Shown here: positions 1 through 7,883 of the stretch, piece by piece
Position numbering within the stretch: the first letter of the stretch is position 1
Layout: each line of letters starts with the position of its first letter
From: Deltaproteobacteria bacterium
GTDB taxonomy: Bacteria; Desulfobacterota; DSM-4660; Desulfatiglandales; HGW-15
Length of the DNA stretch: 9,882 nucleotides
Reading direction: 5' to 3'
Assembly (NCBI GenBank): GCA_016932235.1
Contig: JAFGDF010000175.1
Span: 1 to 9,882 of the forward strand
Made by a program: the position numbers and the translations under genes
Notes under the pieces: generated by a model
Told to the model about the DNA's origin: nothing
Database searches by the model: none
Seen by the model: the letters and a program-made list of their open reading frames with translations, nothing else

Positions 1-72
1 CAAGATTAGTGGGGATCTTTAAATAACCGGTTAGTAACACGGCTATCAACATTATTATGAAAAGGAGATGCT

Positions 73-984
73 ATGAAACATTTGATATTCATTAGCTTTA
101 TGACGGCAATATTATGCCTCAGCCTGGCCGCCAATGCGGCCGCAGCTGTCGAGTGCGACCGGGCATGCCTTGCAGGCTTTATGACCACCTACCTGGAGGC
201 GCTCGTAGCCCACGACTCATCAAAACTGCCGGTAACAAAAAATGTAAAATACACGGAAAACGGGGTGCGCCTTAATCTCAATGACGGCCTCTGGAACACG
301 GCGTCCGCAATGCCCTCCTACCGTGTGGATGTAATTGACGAGAAAGCGGGGCAGGTTGGATTGCTTGGCAGAATCAATGAAAACGGCAATAACAACTGGT
401 TTGCCGCGCGCCTGAAGGTCGAAAAAGGCAGGCTGATCTCGGAGATTGAAAACCTCGTGGTGCGGAATATCATGACGGGAGAAATACCCGATATCGGCAT
501 CCCGATTGTAGTACATTGGGAGCCGCATCCTCTCATGATGCAAATCATCCCGGAAGACAAACGGCTTCCGCGCTGCAAATTGATTGAAATAGGCAACAGC
601 TACTTCACCGGGCTGGATACAGACAACGACGGCGCCAATGTGCCCTTTGATCCTGCCTGTCAGCGGCGCGAAAACGGGATGGTAACTGCCAATAATCCCG
701 ACGCGGCAGAAGGCTCCATTGCGGGGATGGATTGCAAGGCGCAGTTTGATACGGGATTTTCCGTGATTGTCACGGATATTAGAGAACGTCGTTTTATTGC
801 CGATCCTGTGACCGGCCTCGCATTTGCCATGGGTTATTTTGACCATGACGGGGCTGTAAACGAGTCCCTGACACAACCATATTCATTTATAATCGGAGAG
901 ATCTTCAAGATAATGGACGGCAAGATCCGGCAGATTGAGGCTGTATTGATGACAGTACCCTATGGGATGGAATCCGGCTGGTAG
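73..984 (+). CDS. Exported DUF8021 / NTF2-like (SnoaL-like) protein, 303 aa
   Basis: A Sec-type signal peptide covers residues 1 to about 25 (charged start, hydrophobic core, AANAAAA), so the protein is probably periplasmic. The mature start carries the Cys pair C28/C32 (CDRAC). The segment from there to R131 (TENG, DGLW, GLLGRINENG, RLKVEKGRLISEIE, LVVR) looks to me like the DUF8021 fold found in secreted NTF2-like proteins. The second half repeats the theme (RRFIADPVTGLAFAMGYFDH, then EIFKIMDGKIRQIEAV and the SGW end), suggesting two NTF2-like halves. Between them D182-TDNDG looks like a calcium-type loop. No catalytic function is established for the family, so binding or processing of a small hydrophobic ligand is only inference. 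The ATG follows AAAGGAG (61-67) by 5 nt. The gene lies upstream of the TonB receptor but is separated from it by 239 nt with its own promoter. Its own promoter probably lies left of the window. Confidence 0.85.
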   Translation: MKHLIFISFMTAILCLSLAANAAAAVECDRACLAGFMTTYLEALVAHDSSKLPVTKNVKYTENGVRLNLNDGLWNTASAMPSYRVDVIDEKAGQVGLLGRINENGNNNWFAARLKVEKGRLISEIENLVVRNIMTGEIPDIGIPIVVHWEPHPLMMQIIPEDKRLPRCKLIEIGNSYFTGLDTDNDGANVPFDPACQRRENGMVTANNPDAAEGSIAGMDCKAQFDTGFSVIVTDIRERRFIADPVTGLAFAMGYFDHDGAVNESLTQPYSFIIGEIFKIMDGKIRQIEAVLMTVPYGMESGW

Positions 985-1005
985 GAAATTTTAATCAAAT
1001 TTTTC

Positions 1006-1035
1006 TTGACACACAAATTCCATTCCATATATATT
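1006..1035 (+). promoter_or_regulatory. Sigma70-type promoter of the TonB receptor gene
   Basis: A perfect -35 box TTGACA (1006-1011) is followed by an AT-rich run giving TATATA at 1028-1033 (16-nt spacer) or TATATT at 1030-1035 (18-nt spacer). It begins TTGACACACAA, close to TTGACACGCAA at the promoter at 3946. Transcription from here would give a leader of about 180 nt before the ATG at 1224. Confidence 0.6.
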
Positions 1036-1085
1036 TCGCACTTAATAATCCTCTGCACATTTTTCCAATATCTAGAAGTCCAATT

Positions 1086-1171
1086 TACACATGCATTGAG
1101 ATCCATTTGTATGTGTACCAATAACCTTTTCTTCGCCTTAAATGGAGGGGTTTCAACCACCCACGAAAAGG
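1086..1171 (+). other. Hairpins in the 5' leader of the TonB receptor mRNA
   Basis: TACACATGCA (1086-1095) pairs with TGTATGTGTA (1108-1117), a 10-bp stem with one G-U pair and a 12-nt loop. CCTTTTC (1125-1131) pairs with GAAAAGG (1165-1171), enclosing a small GGTT-TCA-ACC hairpin. The structures lie between the promoter and the ribosome binding site AAAGGAGG (1211-1218). I recognise no known riboswitch, and in particular no cobalamin box. The stems may be regulatory or chance. Confidence 0.4.
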
Positions 1172-1223
1172 ACCATGAAAAACTAACGTCTCATCAACTC
1201 AACTAACCAGAAAGGAGGAAAAC

Positions 1224-3794
1224 ATGAAACAATCTAAACGAATTGTCTTGTTTACGCGTGTAGTAACAGTCGCACTTGCCTTCAGCATAGCTCTGGTCTG
1301 CGGTCCGGCAATGGGCCAGGAAGCGGTGGAAAAGGAATTTCTGCTGGAGGAGATCGTTGTCACGGCCGAGTTCCGCGAAAAGGCGATACAGGACACCCCG
1401 ATCTCCATCTCCGCAATCAATGAAGAGATGATGGAGGTGAGAAATCAGGTTACCCTTGACCAGATCTCCATGCAGGTGCCTGGCGTCATACTCAGGCCTA
1501 ATAACTCCGGGATGGGGAGTTCTCTCGTGGCTTTCATTCGGGGCATCGGCCAGACGGACTTCAACCCCGCAGTGGAGCCAGGCGTCGCCATTTATGTGGA
1601 TGATGTCTATTATTCGACCATAACAGCGAATATCCTCGACCTCCTGGATCTTGAACGCGTCGAGATTCTTCGCGGCCCGCAAGGGACACTGGCCGGACGT
1701 AACGCCATCGGCGGCGCCATCAAGCTCTTCACGCGCCAGGCGGACGGCCAGGACGACGGCTCCGTATCATTGACCTATGGTGACTTTGACCGCCTGGATG
1801 TCAAGGCCGCCGCCGGTTTAACGATCGTTCCCGACAAACTCTTCGCGCGCATCGCGGGTGTCTCGCGTTCGAGAGACGGCTATGTTACACGCCTTGATTA
1901 TGCCTGCGCGAACAACCTGGGTCCTCCCGGTACTCCTGGTGGATTCCCCACCTACACAACCGCGAGGGGCGGCCTCGGCTGCGAGATTGGCAAGGAAGGC
2001 GGCCAGAGCATGACGGCAGGCCGTCTCAGCCTTCGCTGGACGCCCAGTGACAGGTTCGAGGTAAATTTCTCGACCAATATTGTGAGAGACAAGTCAGAGT
2101 CTCAACCCAGCGTCCTCATCAATGCGGCAGATAATTCCGGGACCTCAGTTCCTGTGATCTCGTCGCCGTCCACAATACCGCCGGTAGCGCCGAGCCCGGC
2201 GTTTAATCCAAATTCTGTTTCTCTGGTGCCCACCTTCTTCGATAACAACGGCAATGGGATATACGATGCGGGAATCGATGTGCCCTACGATAGACGTTTC
2301 GTGACAGGCGGCACCTATTATAACTATGCAACCTATATCAACGACGGTAGAAGCACACCAAGCCCGCTTTATCAGGGCGGCAATCCCGGCCAGGACAATA
2401 GTATATACAAACCCGATGTCCTGCCGCCGATCAATTATCTTACATCGGAGGATTATACACTCAGTATCAATTGGAAGCTGTCCGATAGCGTCTCTCTCCT
2501 CTCGGTTAGTTCATACCGCGAGTACCTGAACGAGTTTTCGAATGACGAAGACGAATCGCCTCTCGGCCTGGGCCAATTGTTTCAGAGGATGGACCACGAG
2601 CAGTGGACCCAGGAGCTTCGTCTCAGTGCCGCGCTCTGGGAAGGCGCGGATCTCACTGTCGGCGGATTTTATCTTGACAAGGAGACCAACGAGGACGCGC
2701 GCGTGGATATAAACTACGCGGCATTTGACTTCCTCCACGGCCCTGACATAGTGCCGTCAAAAAGCAAGGCCTTATACGGGCAATTAGCCTGGGATCTATC
2801 CGAACGTACGGACCTCACACTCGGCCTGCGCTATTCCAAAGACGAGAAGAGCTATACATTCCATAGGCATAATCCTGACGGAACGCCGGTCGGCCCCCCC
2901 GTGACTATAGTCGGTTTCTTTGAGGCAGGTAATCCGTCCAATTCCGGCGTGTTCGGATTGGATGGGCTCTCCATCGACTATTCAAGCAGTCGTCTGGATT
3001 ATCGTGCCGCCCTCGGCTATGACATCAACGAAAACGTTATGGTCTACGGCCAGATAGCTACAGGTTATAAGGCCGGCGGCAACAATGCCCGTCCGTTCTT
3101 CCCGACCCAGATTCATGCAACTGATCCTGAAGAACTTATCAACTACGAGATTGGCGTGAAAAGCACCCTGTTTAATCAACTGCGCCTGAACGCGGCCGTC
3201 TTTTATAACGACTACTCTGATATGCAGTTGATGGTAAGCGTATGCAAATGGGCCCCTGCCGGTCAGCAGACTCCATGCGCGAGCGTGGCTAATGTTGGCG
3301 ATGCGGAAATTAAAGGTTTTGAACTGGAAGCCCTTTGGTATCCGACAAAGGATCTCACTATTGATTTTTCATACGCATATCTTGACTTCGAATATAAGAC
3401 AGTAGATCCTTTGACCGGGGTCTCGCCCGACAGCAAGGCGCCATTCACGCCCGAGAACAAGTGGAGCCTTGGCGCTCAATACAAGTTCAAACTCGGTAAA
3501 GGTCTAGGAACTTTGACGCCCCGCGTCGATATCGCCTGGCAGGACGACGTCTATACGAGCGCCCTCAACACAACCGCAGTCTTCGTCCCGGCATATGCTG
3601 TCTACAACGGACGCCTGACATGGCAATCAGCAGACCTTAAGTGGCAGGCCAGCCTGGAGGGCACCAACCTTGACGATAAGTACTATTATTTGACCATTTA
3701 TGACCTGATGACCGGGGCCGGTTATGTCAATGGTCAACCCTCACGTCCGAGGGAATGGGCGTTTACTATTAAGCGCTCCTGGTTATTTGATTGA
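1224..3794 (+). CDS. TonB-dependent outer-membrane receptor, 856 aa
   Basis: This is an active importer of the outer membrane: a 22-strand barrel with an N-terminal plug, energised by TonB/ExbBD. The signal peptide spans residues 1 to about 31 (AMG-Q). A TonB box EEIVVTA lies at 42-48. The plug follows, with LDQISMQVPGV (78-88), AFIRGIGQ (103-110), VAIYVDDVYY (121-130) and the hallmark ERVEILRGPQGTLAGRNAIGGAI (144-166). The barrel runs to the C-terminus, which has late-barrel motifs (VYGQIATGYKAGG, EELINYEIGVKS, LEGTNLDDKYY, PREWAFTIKRSWLFD). Length is normal for the family. The type resembles receptors from sphingomonads and gammaproteobacteria that take up non-siderophore ligands, but the ligand cannot be read. 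A loop at D340-D352 (DNNGNGIYDAGID) looks calcium-binding. The ATG sits 5 nt after AAAGGAGG (1211-1218). No TonB/ExbBD genes are in view. Confidence 0.97.
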   Translation: MKQSKRIVLFTRVVTVALAFSIALVCGPAMGQEAVEKEFLLEEIVVTAEFREKAIQDTPISISAINEEMMEVRNQVTLDQISMQVPGVILRPNNSGMGSSLVAFIRGIGQTDFNPAVEPGVAIYVDDVYYSTITANILDLLDLERVEILRGPQGTLAGRNAIGGAIKLFTRQADGQDDGSVSLTYGDFDRLDVKAAAGLTIVPDKLFARIAGVSRSRDGYVTRLDYACANNLGPPGTPGGFPTYTTARGGLGCEIGKEGGQSMTAGRLSLRWTPSDRFEVNFSTNIVRDKSESQPSVLINAADNSGTSVPVISSPSTIPPVAPSPAFNPNSVSLVPTFFDNNGNGIYDAGIDVPYDRRFVTGGTYYNYATYINDGRSTPSPLYQGGNPGQDNSIYKPDVLPPINYLTSEDYTLSINWKLSDSVSLLSVSSYREYLNEFSNDEDESPLGLGQLFQRMDHEQWTQELRLSAALWEGADLTVGGFYLDKETNEDARVDINYAAFDFLHGPDIVPSKSKALYGQLAWDLSERTDLTLGLRYSKDEKSYTFHRHNPDGTPVGPPVTIVGFFEAGNPSNSGVFGLDGLSIDYSSSRLDYRAALGYDINENVMVYGQIATGYKAGGNNARPFFPTQIHATDPEELINYEIGVKSTLFNQLRLNAAVFYNDYSDMQLMVSVCKWAPAGQQTPCASVANVGDAEIKGFELEALWYPTKDLTIDFSYAYLDFEYKTVDPLTGVSPDSKAPFTPENKWSLGAQYKFKLGKGLGTLTPRVDIAWQDDVYTSALNTTAVFVPAYAVYNGRLTWQSADLKWQASLEGTNLDDKYYYLTIYDLMTGAGYVNGQPSRPREWAFTIKRSWLFD

Positions 3795-3830
3795 TATCTC
3801 GGCCTGTGAGGTGATGAGCGATAAATACCA

Positions 3831-3861
3831 TGTTCGGTGGGCCTGAAGGACCCACCGAACA
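3831..3861 (+). terminator. Perfect 11-bp hairpin after the receptor gene
   Basis: TGTTCGGTGGG (3831-3841) pairs exactly with CCCACCGAACA (3851-3861) around a 9-nt loop. No T tract follows, so it is not a complete intrinsic terminator by itself. It may stabilise the 3' end of the receptor mRNA or work with the hairpin at 3901. Confidence 0.5.
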
Positions 3862-3900
3862 TGCAGTTGACAAATCAGTTACAGACTTGATGACTTTTAG

Positions 3901-3947
3901 ATGAAGCCCCCCACCGAAAGCGGTGAGGGGCTTCATTATTTTGATTT
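3901..3947 (+). terminator. Rho-independent terminator of the TonB receptor
   Basis: ATGAAGCCCCCCACCG (3901-3916) pairs with CGGTGAGGGGCTTCAT (3921-3936) over 16 positions with one mismatch and an AAAG loop. It is followed by TATTTTGATTT. The tail overlaps the first base pairs of the next promoter's -35 box (3946), so termination and the next promoter are packed together. Confidence 0.85.
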
Positions 3948-3974
3948 GACACGCAAGGGTAATATTTCTATACT
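3946..3974 (+). promoter_or_regulatory. Sigma70 promoter of the selenoprotein operon
   Basis: TTGACA (3946-3951), a 17-nt spacer, and TATACT (3969-3974) form a near-consensus promoter about 50 nt upstream of the ATG at 4034. The spacer contains AGGGTAA (3956-3962), which recurs at the same place in the promoter at 8822. Confidence 0.8.
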
Positions 3975-4033
3975 TCATTATCAGGAAAGCGAGTCCTTAT
4001 AAAATCATAAGATATATAAAGAAGGAGGGGCAT

Positions 4034-5809
4034 ATGAGAACTATATCTGTTTGTACTCTTTTCATAATTCTTCTTGCAGCTGTTTCCCCGTCCTCCGGAT
4101 TTGCGGCCGACGAAGACAAGATCGTCGTAATGAATCCGCGAGGCATTCAGCCTGAAATACGCAAGATACCAATGGCTGCACGTCCGGCAACACTGGACGG
4201 AAAAACGGTTTATATTGTGGACACCAAATATCCGAACACAAAGCCGTTTGTTGAAGAGCTTTACGCGGCCTTGAAATCGAAATACCCCAAAACGACATGG
4301 GTGCTGCGGGATAAGTTTGCGGGCTACATGGATGATGATCCGAAACTGTGGAAGGAGATCAAAGAGAAGGGCGCAGGGGCCATCGTCCTGTTGGGACATT
4401 GAAGCAGCTGCTCGCCGGCGGTCGTCGGCCATGCAGTGACCCTGGAAAGAATGGGCGTTCCCACAGTACCGATGATCACGCAGAGGTTCCAGGAACTCGT
4501 AACGACAATTTCCTTCAAAAAGGGAATCCCCAACATGCGAATGACCTATACGCCCCATCCTATAACGGACAGGCCGGCTGATATATGCAGGGAATACGTT
4601 GCCGGCAATGATCCGATCGCCAACCGGCCGATGCTGGAGCAAATCTATGCGGGTTTGACACGACCCCTCTCTGTCGAGGACAGTAAAGGGGGATTCCTGC
4701 AAAGGGACCCGAGGCCAAGATTATTGCCCCCGGATACACCGGAAAACCTGATGGAGTATTTCCATGAACAGGGCTATACCGATGGAAATCCGATTATTCT
4801 TCCTACCGAGGAAAAGGTCAAAGAGATGCTGGCAGCCACGAGCCATAAGCCGGACGAATGGGTAGGTCAGATGCGTCCCTCTCCTCCCCATGAAGCATGG
4901 TACTATACGGTTGAGATGGTGGCCGTGAATGCCGTAATGGCAGGCGTAAAGCCCGAGTACTTTCCGGTTGTCCTGGCAATCGCATCCAAGGGAGTCACAT
5001 CTTTGTTCAGCTCCACGTCCTCTTTCGCAAGAATGGTCGTGGTGAACGGCCCCATAGTCAAGGAAATCGGAATGAACACAGGGATAGGCGCTCTCAGCCC
5101 GGTAAACCGCGCCAATTCTACAATCGGCAGATGCTGGACCCTGATTTCCATAAACCTGGGCGGGTCGGGGAAACCAGGGGAAACCTACCTGGCCAGTCAG
5201 GGGAATCAGCTGAGCTACAACAATCTCTGCTTCCCTGAAAATGAAGATGGATTGCCTGCCGGCTGGAAACCTTTTCACGTGCAAAAAGGATTCGATGAAT
5301 CCGAGAGTGTGGTCAGCATCTTCAGCGGCTGGAGCATCAACGACATCGCCTGGTACTCGCCTCTGCCTATTCACGAGGTCATCCGTGGATGGCTGGAGCA
5401 TTTTTTCTCCTTCGGCACCAGCCAGGCCACGCTTATCCTTGACCCGATCGTCGCCTCCGATGTAGCGTCCAAAGGTTATTCAACCAAGGAGGCCTTTGCC
5501 ATGTATCTCGCCGACAATACCGGGACTCCCGGCTGGCTTTACTGGTCGCAAAATCCGAATGCCTTGAAACAGGCCGAGGCAGGAGTGGAGCCTTACGCCG
5601 GCTGGCTGAAAAAAGGCAGGGAGGCAGTAGTCCCTTCTTCCCGCTATAAGGGCCGTTTTAGAAACAATTCGAACTTCATGGCATCCAAGGATAATAATGA
5701 GCCCACTACTTCAATCGAAATTGTCGTCACCGGCGGAGGAACGAACACGTTCTGGTCGGGCGGGGACTTCGGGTACGTGGGCAGCGCATCCGTGGACCAA
5801 TGGAGATAG
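4034..5809 (+). CDS. Exported UGSC-family selenoprotein, 591 aa, Sec123 encoded by UGA
   Basis: The frame runs from ATG 4034 to TAG 5807-5809 with a single interruption, TGA at 4400-4402 (codon 123). Reading it as selenocysteine gives ..VLLGH-U-S-S-C-SPAVVGHAVTLE.., which matches the U-x-x-C redox centre of the UGSC-like family (usual motif U-G-S-C). Residues 1-24 form a Sec signal peptide (GFAAD at the cleavage site), so the mature protein should be periplasmic. Residues about 31-215 are the UGSC-like domain (MNPRG, LDGKTVYIVDTKYPN, GAIVLLG, MGVPTVPMIT, THP-like YTPHPI). Residues about 235-591 match a conserved uncharacterised domain often seen with such proteins (GNPIILPTEEKV, AVNAVMAGVKPEYFPVVLA, VNGPIVKEIGMNTGIGALSPVNRANSTIGR split over 337-366). 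U123 and C126 are the likely redox pair. Function is unknown; thiol-type or reductive chemistry is inference. The ATG lies 5 nt after AAGGAGG (4022-4028). This is the first gene of a probable three-gene operon. Confidence 0.88.
4400..4402 (+). other. UGA selenocysteine codon (recoding site)
   Basis: In-frame TGA at codon 123 of the 4034-5809 gene. Homology continues without a frame change on both sides, and Cys126 completes a U-x-x-C motif. Decoding requires SelA, SelB, SelC and SelD, none of which are in this window. Confidence 0.85.
4408..4436 (+). promoter_or_regulatory. Bacterial SECIS hairpin for Sec123
   Basis: Immediately after the UGA, GCCGGC (4414-4419) pairs with GUCGGC (4424-4429) over 6 bp including one G-U pair, leaving the tetraloop GGUC (4420-4423). 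A lower stem CUGC (4408-4411) pairs with GCAG (4433-4436) across a small internal loop. The apical GGUC begins 17 nt after the UGA. The E. coli fdhF SECIS, as I recall it, has GGUC in its apical loop 18 nt after UGA, so spacing and loop agree closely with SelB recognition. Confidence 0.8.
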
Positions 5810-5822
5810 GAGGAGGATATCC

Positions 5823-6392
5823 ATGAAAAATAAAATTTCAGCATTTACGTTAATTCTATTCACACTGGTTTTCGCCGTGTCTCTCCACCCCGCGTTGGCA
5901 CAGTATAATAGTTCCACAAACCCTGCATCCATCGGGACGCCGGTGCGATCCATGGTGGAGCTCGGGTCTGTTTATTCGAACATCTATGATATCACCATTA
6001 CTGTTCTGGAGACGTTTCGCGGCAAAGAAGCAATGGACCGCCTGAAAACGGCCAGCCCGGACAACAGCAAGCCTCCCAAAGGATTTGAATATATACTGGC
6101 CCGGGTCAAATTCGAAATAAAAGGCAGGGCCGTAACAGACACCCTGACTTTCGATCTCGGCAACGCACCGCTTCAATGGGTCGCCCTGGCATCGGATTTG
6201 ACGGAGTACCCGCAGATTTCGGTAACAGTGCCCAAACCGGCACTGGTTGGAAGAATAAAGTCAGGCGATTCGATGGAAGGCTGGGTAGCGTTCGCGGTGG
6301 ACCGCGAGGACAGTAAACCCGTCATGGTATTCGATCCGGATTCCGGAGGCGCCACCGGACGAGGGATGACGCTATTCTTCAAGCTCTATTAG
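5823..6392 (+). CDS. Exported DUF4352-like (Ig-like) protein, 189 aa
   Basis: A signal peptide occupies residues 1-26 (HPALA-Q). The mature chain is a single beta-rich domain with the pattern of DUF4352/telokin-like extracytoplasmic proteins: a regular strand YDITITVLET, then PKGFEYILARVKFEI, a 'vgrikSGDSMEGWVAFAVD' strand-turn near the C-terminus, and a hydrophobic final strand GMTLFFKLY. Such domains are thought to be binding or adhesion modules; no enzyme motif is visible. The start ATG at 5823 was chosen over upstream in-frame codons because AGGAGG (5811-5816) sits 6 nt before it and a signal peptide begins there. It starts 13 nt after the selenoprotein stop, so the two are almost certainly co-transcribed and it may be a periplasmic partner of the selenoprotein. 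The exact domain assignment is moderate in confidence. Confidence 0.85.
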   Translation: MKNKISAFTLILFTLVFAVSLHPALAQYNSSTNPASIGTPVRSMVELGSVYSNIYDITITVLETFRGKEAMDRLKTASPDNSKPPKGFEYILARVKFEIKGRAVTDTLTFDLGNAPLQWVALASDLTEYPQISVTVPKPALVGRIKSGDSMEGWVAFAVDREDSKPVMVFDPDSGGATGRGMTLFFKLY

Positions 6393-6432
6393 GAGGATTA
6401 CAGCGGACAGACACAAGGAAAGAACAAGATAC

Positions 6433-7569
6433 TTGAAAATATTTCTTCTTATCTTATTCTGGATCCTCTGGTTTCTTAATTTCTCTTCCAGAACGATAAT
6501 TTCTCCCATTATGCCCCTTATTGAGGATGAGTACTCAATAAACCATGCAATGGCCGGGGTATTGTTCTTCTCTTTCTGGGTTGGGGTAACAATATCCGTG
6601 TTTTTCGCGGGTTTTATCTCCCTGCGATTAGGATATAAAAATACTCTTCTTTCCGGCTTTCTGATACTTGTAATAACTCTTTTTTTAATAGGATATGCGC
6701 CGACCTATCAGGTTTTTGCCATAATAGCCTTTTTTATGGGGCTGGGTGCGGGAGTATACCTGCCATGTGCCATCCCCTTTATTACTGCTATCTTCGAACG
6801 GGACAGCTGGGGAAAGGCAATCTCTTTTCATGAAACAGCAACGGGCTTCAGCCTTCTGATTACCCCTTTCGCAATAGTCTTTGCGCTTGGTTTTCTAAAC
6901 TGGAAGTCAATATTCCTTGTAATGAGCGGGGCATGCCTTTTTGTCACAATACTGCTATTCATATCATCTCCCGATCCCAGACCAGAAAAAGGTGAAAAGG
7001 CCAACATATCTGTAATCCTTAATAGAAAAAGCTTTTGGATTATGACAATAATCTGGAGCTGCTGTGCTATAGCAAACATGGGTATCTATAATATTCTCCC
7101 CCTGTTCCTTGTTAAGGAAAGAGGCATGCAGATTGAATCAGCCAATACCCTTTTCGGGATATCAAGGATAGGCGGCTTTATTGCCATGATATTAATCGGA
7201 TTTGTTATCGACAAATTCAATCTTAAAAAGATGCTGAAGTTTCTGCTTTTTGCCACAGGTATTACAACAGCAGCCATGGCCCTTGTTCATTCCTACTGGC
7301 TGTTGAGCAGTATGCTTTTCGCGCAGGCGATTTTCAGTGTGGTATTCTTTCCCGCGAGTCTGGTTGCCATCGCTAAATTAACCACCCTGAGCGAAAGGAG
7401 TGTATTTACCGGAATACTCATGAGCATATCCGGTATTATAGGCCCTGGATTGTCGCCAATTATACTGGGTGCGGTTGCGGACAAGTGGAGTTTTCAAATA
7501 GGCATCTTTGTATCAGGTGTAATAATCACCGTGTCATGTTTTCTGTTCAGGTATTTGAAGGAAATTTGA
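6433..7569 (+). CDS. MFS (major facilitator superfamily) transporter, 378 aa, TTG start
   Basis: Twelve hydrophobic segments can be placed roughly at 3-21, 41-60, 70-88, 92-115, 133-153, 157-177, 202-222, 244-260, 267-285, 288-312, 325-346 and 353-373, with a charged central loop (180-200) between two six-helix halves. This is the usual MFS layout for proton-coupled or facilitated small-molecule transport in the inner membrane. Motif-A-like sequences follow helix 2 (AGFISLRLGYKN) and helix 8 (IGFVIDKFNLKK), though the standard Asp/Arg residues are only partly kept. The start is taken as TTG 6433 because it keeps the first helix; the first in-frame ATG would delete it. AAGGAA (6415-6420) lies 12 nt upstream, a long spacing. 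It begins 40 nt after the previous stop with no terminator between, so it probably belongs to the selenoprotein operon. Its base composition is clearly AT-richer than that of its upstream neighbours. The substrate is unknown. Confidence 0.92.
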   Translation: MKIFLLILFWILWFLNFSSRTIISPIMPLIEDEYSINHAMAGVLFFSFWVGVTISVFFAGFISLRLGYKNTLLSGFLILVITLFLIGYAPTYQVFAIIAFFMGLGAGVYLPCAIPFITAIFERDSWGKAISFHETATGFSLLITPFAIVFALGFLNWKSIFLVMSGACLFVTILLFISSPDPRPEKGEKANISVILNRKSFWIMTIIWSCCAIANMGIYNILPLFLVKERGMQIESANTLFGISRIGGFIAMILIGFVIDKFNLKKMLKFLLFATGITTAAMALVHSYWLLSSMLFAQAIFSVVFFPASLVAIAKLTTLSERSVFTGILMSISGIIGPGLSPIILGAVADKWSFQIGIFVSGVIITVSCFLFRYLKEI

Positions 7570-7585
7570 GACAGGTACCATTGAC

Positions 7586-7598
7586 TATAGTGAACGAC
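7586..7598 (+). repeat. Left terminal inverted repeat of the MITE-like element
   Basis: Thirteen bases identical to the reverse complement of 7892-7904. It begins 16 nt after the stop of the MFS gene. Confidence 0.85.
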
Positions 7599-7883
7599 TT
7601 AACAAACCAGGCGTTTTGACGATTGTTATTTCCCTATTGTCCGGGAGAAACTCTTTTTTCCAGAGCGAAAGAAATGATCTGCTAGGAACCGATGTAAGGA
7701 TATCGTCAGGCGGGCGGCGAATATCCAGGTAGATAGCCCCTCCTCCTTTGTGGATAGTCCGCTGGAAGCCCTCCGCCCGCCTTTGTTACGAGATATGCAA
7801 GATATCGGGCACCGTATTCTTTCGCCTCTGAAAAAAAGAGTTTATCCCGGACATCCGTAGCCTGCTTTTGCGATTATGGCTAC

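Noticed and set aside
1034..1223. Cobalamin or other known riboswitch before the TonB receptor
   Set aside because: No B12-box-like sequence or known aptamer core is visible; only simple stems were found.
4400..4402. Nonsense mutation or sequencing error in the UGSC-family gene
   Set aside because: Not fully excluded, but the stop is UGA exactly at the known Sec position, C126 completes U-x-x-C and a hairpin with correct spacing follows; a random lesion would not show all three.
3968..4702. Long minus-strand ORF of 244 codons
   Set aside because: It is antisense to the selenoprotein gene, has low-complexity composition, no ribosome binding site and no recognisable domain.
4721..5401. Minus-strand ORF of 226 codons
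   Set aside because: A shadow of the strongly patterned C-terminal domain on the plus strand.
4436..5809. Independent 457-aa gene with GTG start
   Set aside because: No ribosome binding site precedes it, the family homology continues upstream in the same frame, and the GTG lies inside the SECIS lower stem. It is the second part of the 4034-5809 gene.
5697..5822. Upstream start for the DUF4352-like gene
   Set aside because: It would overlap the selenoprotein end by over 100 nt and hide the signal peptide and the good ribosome binding site before 5823.
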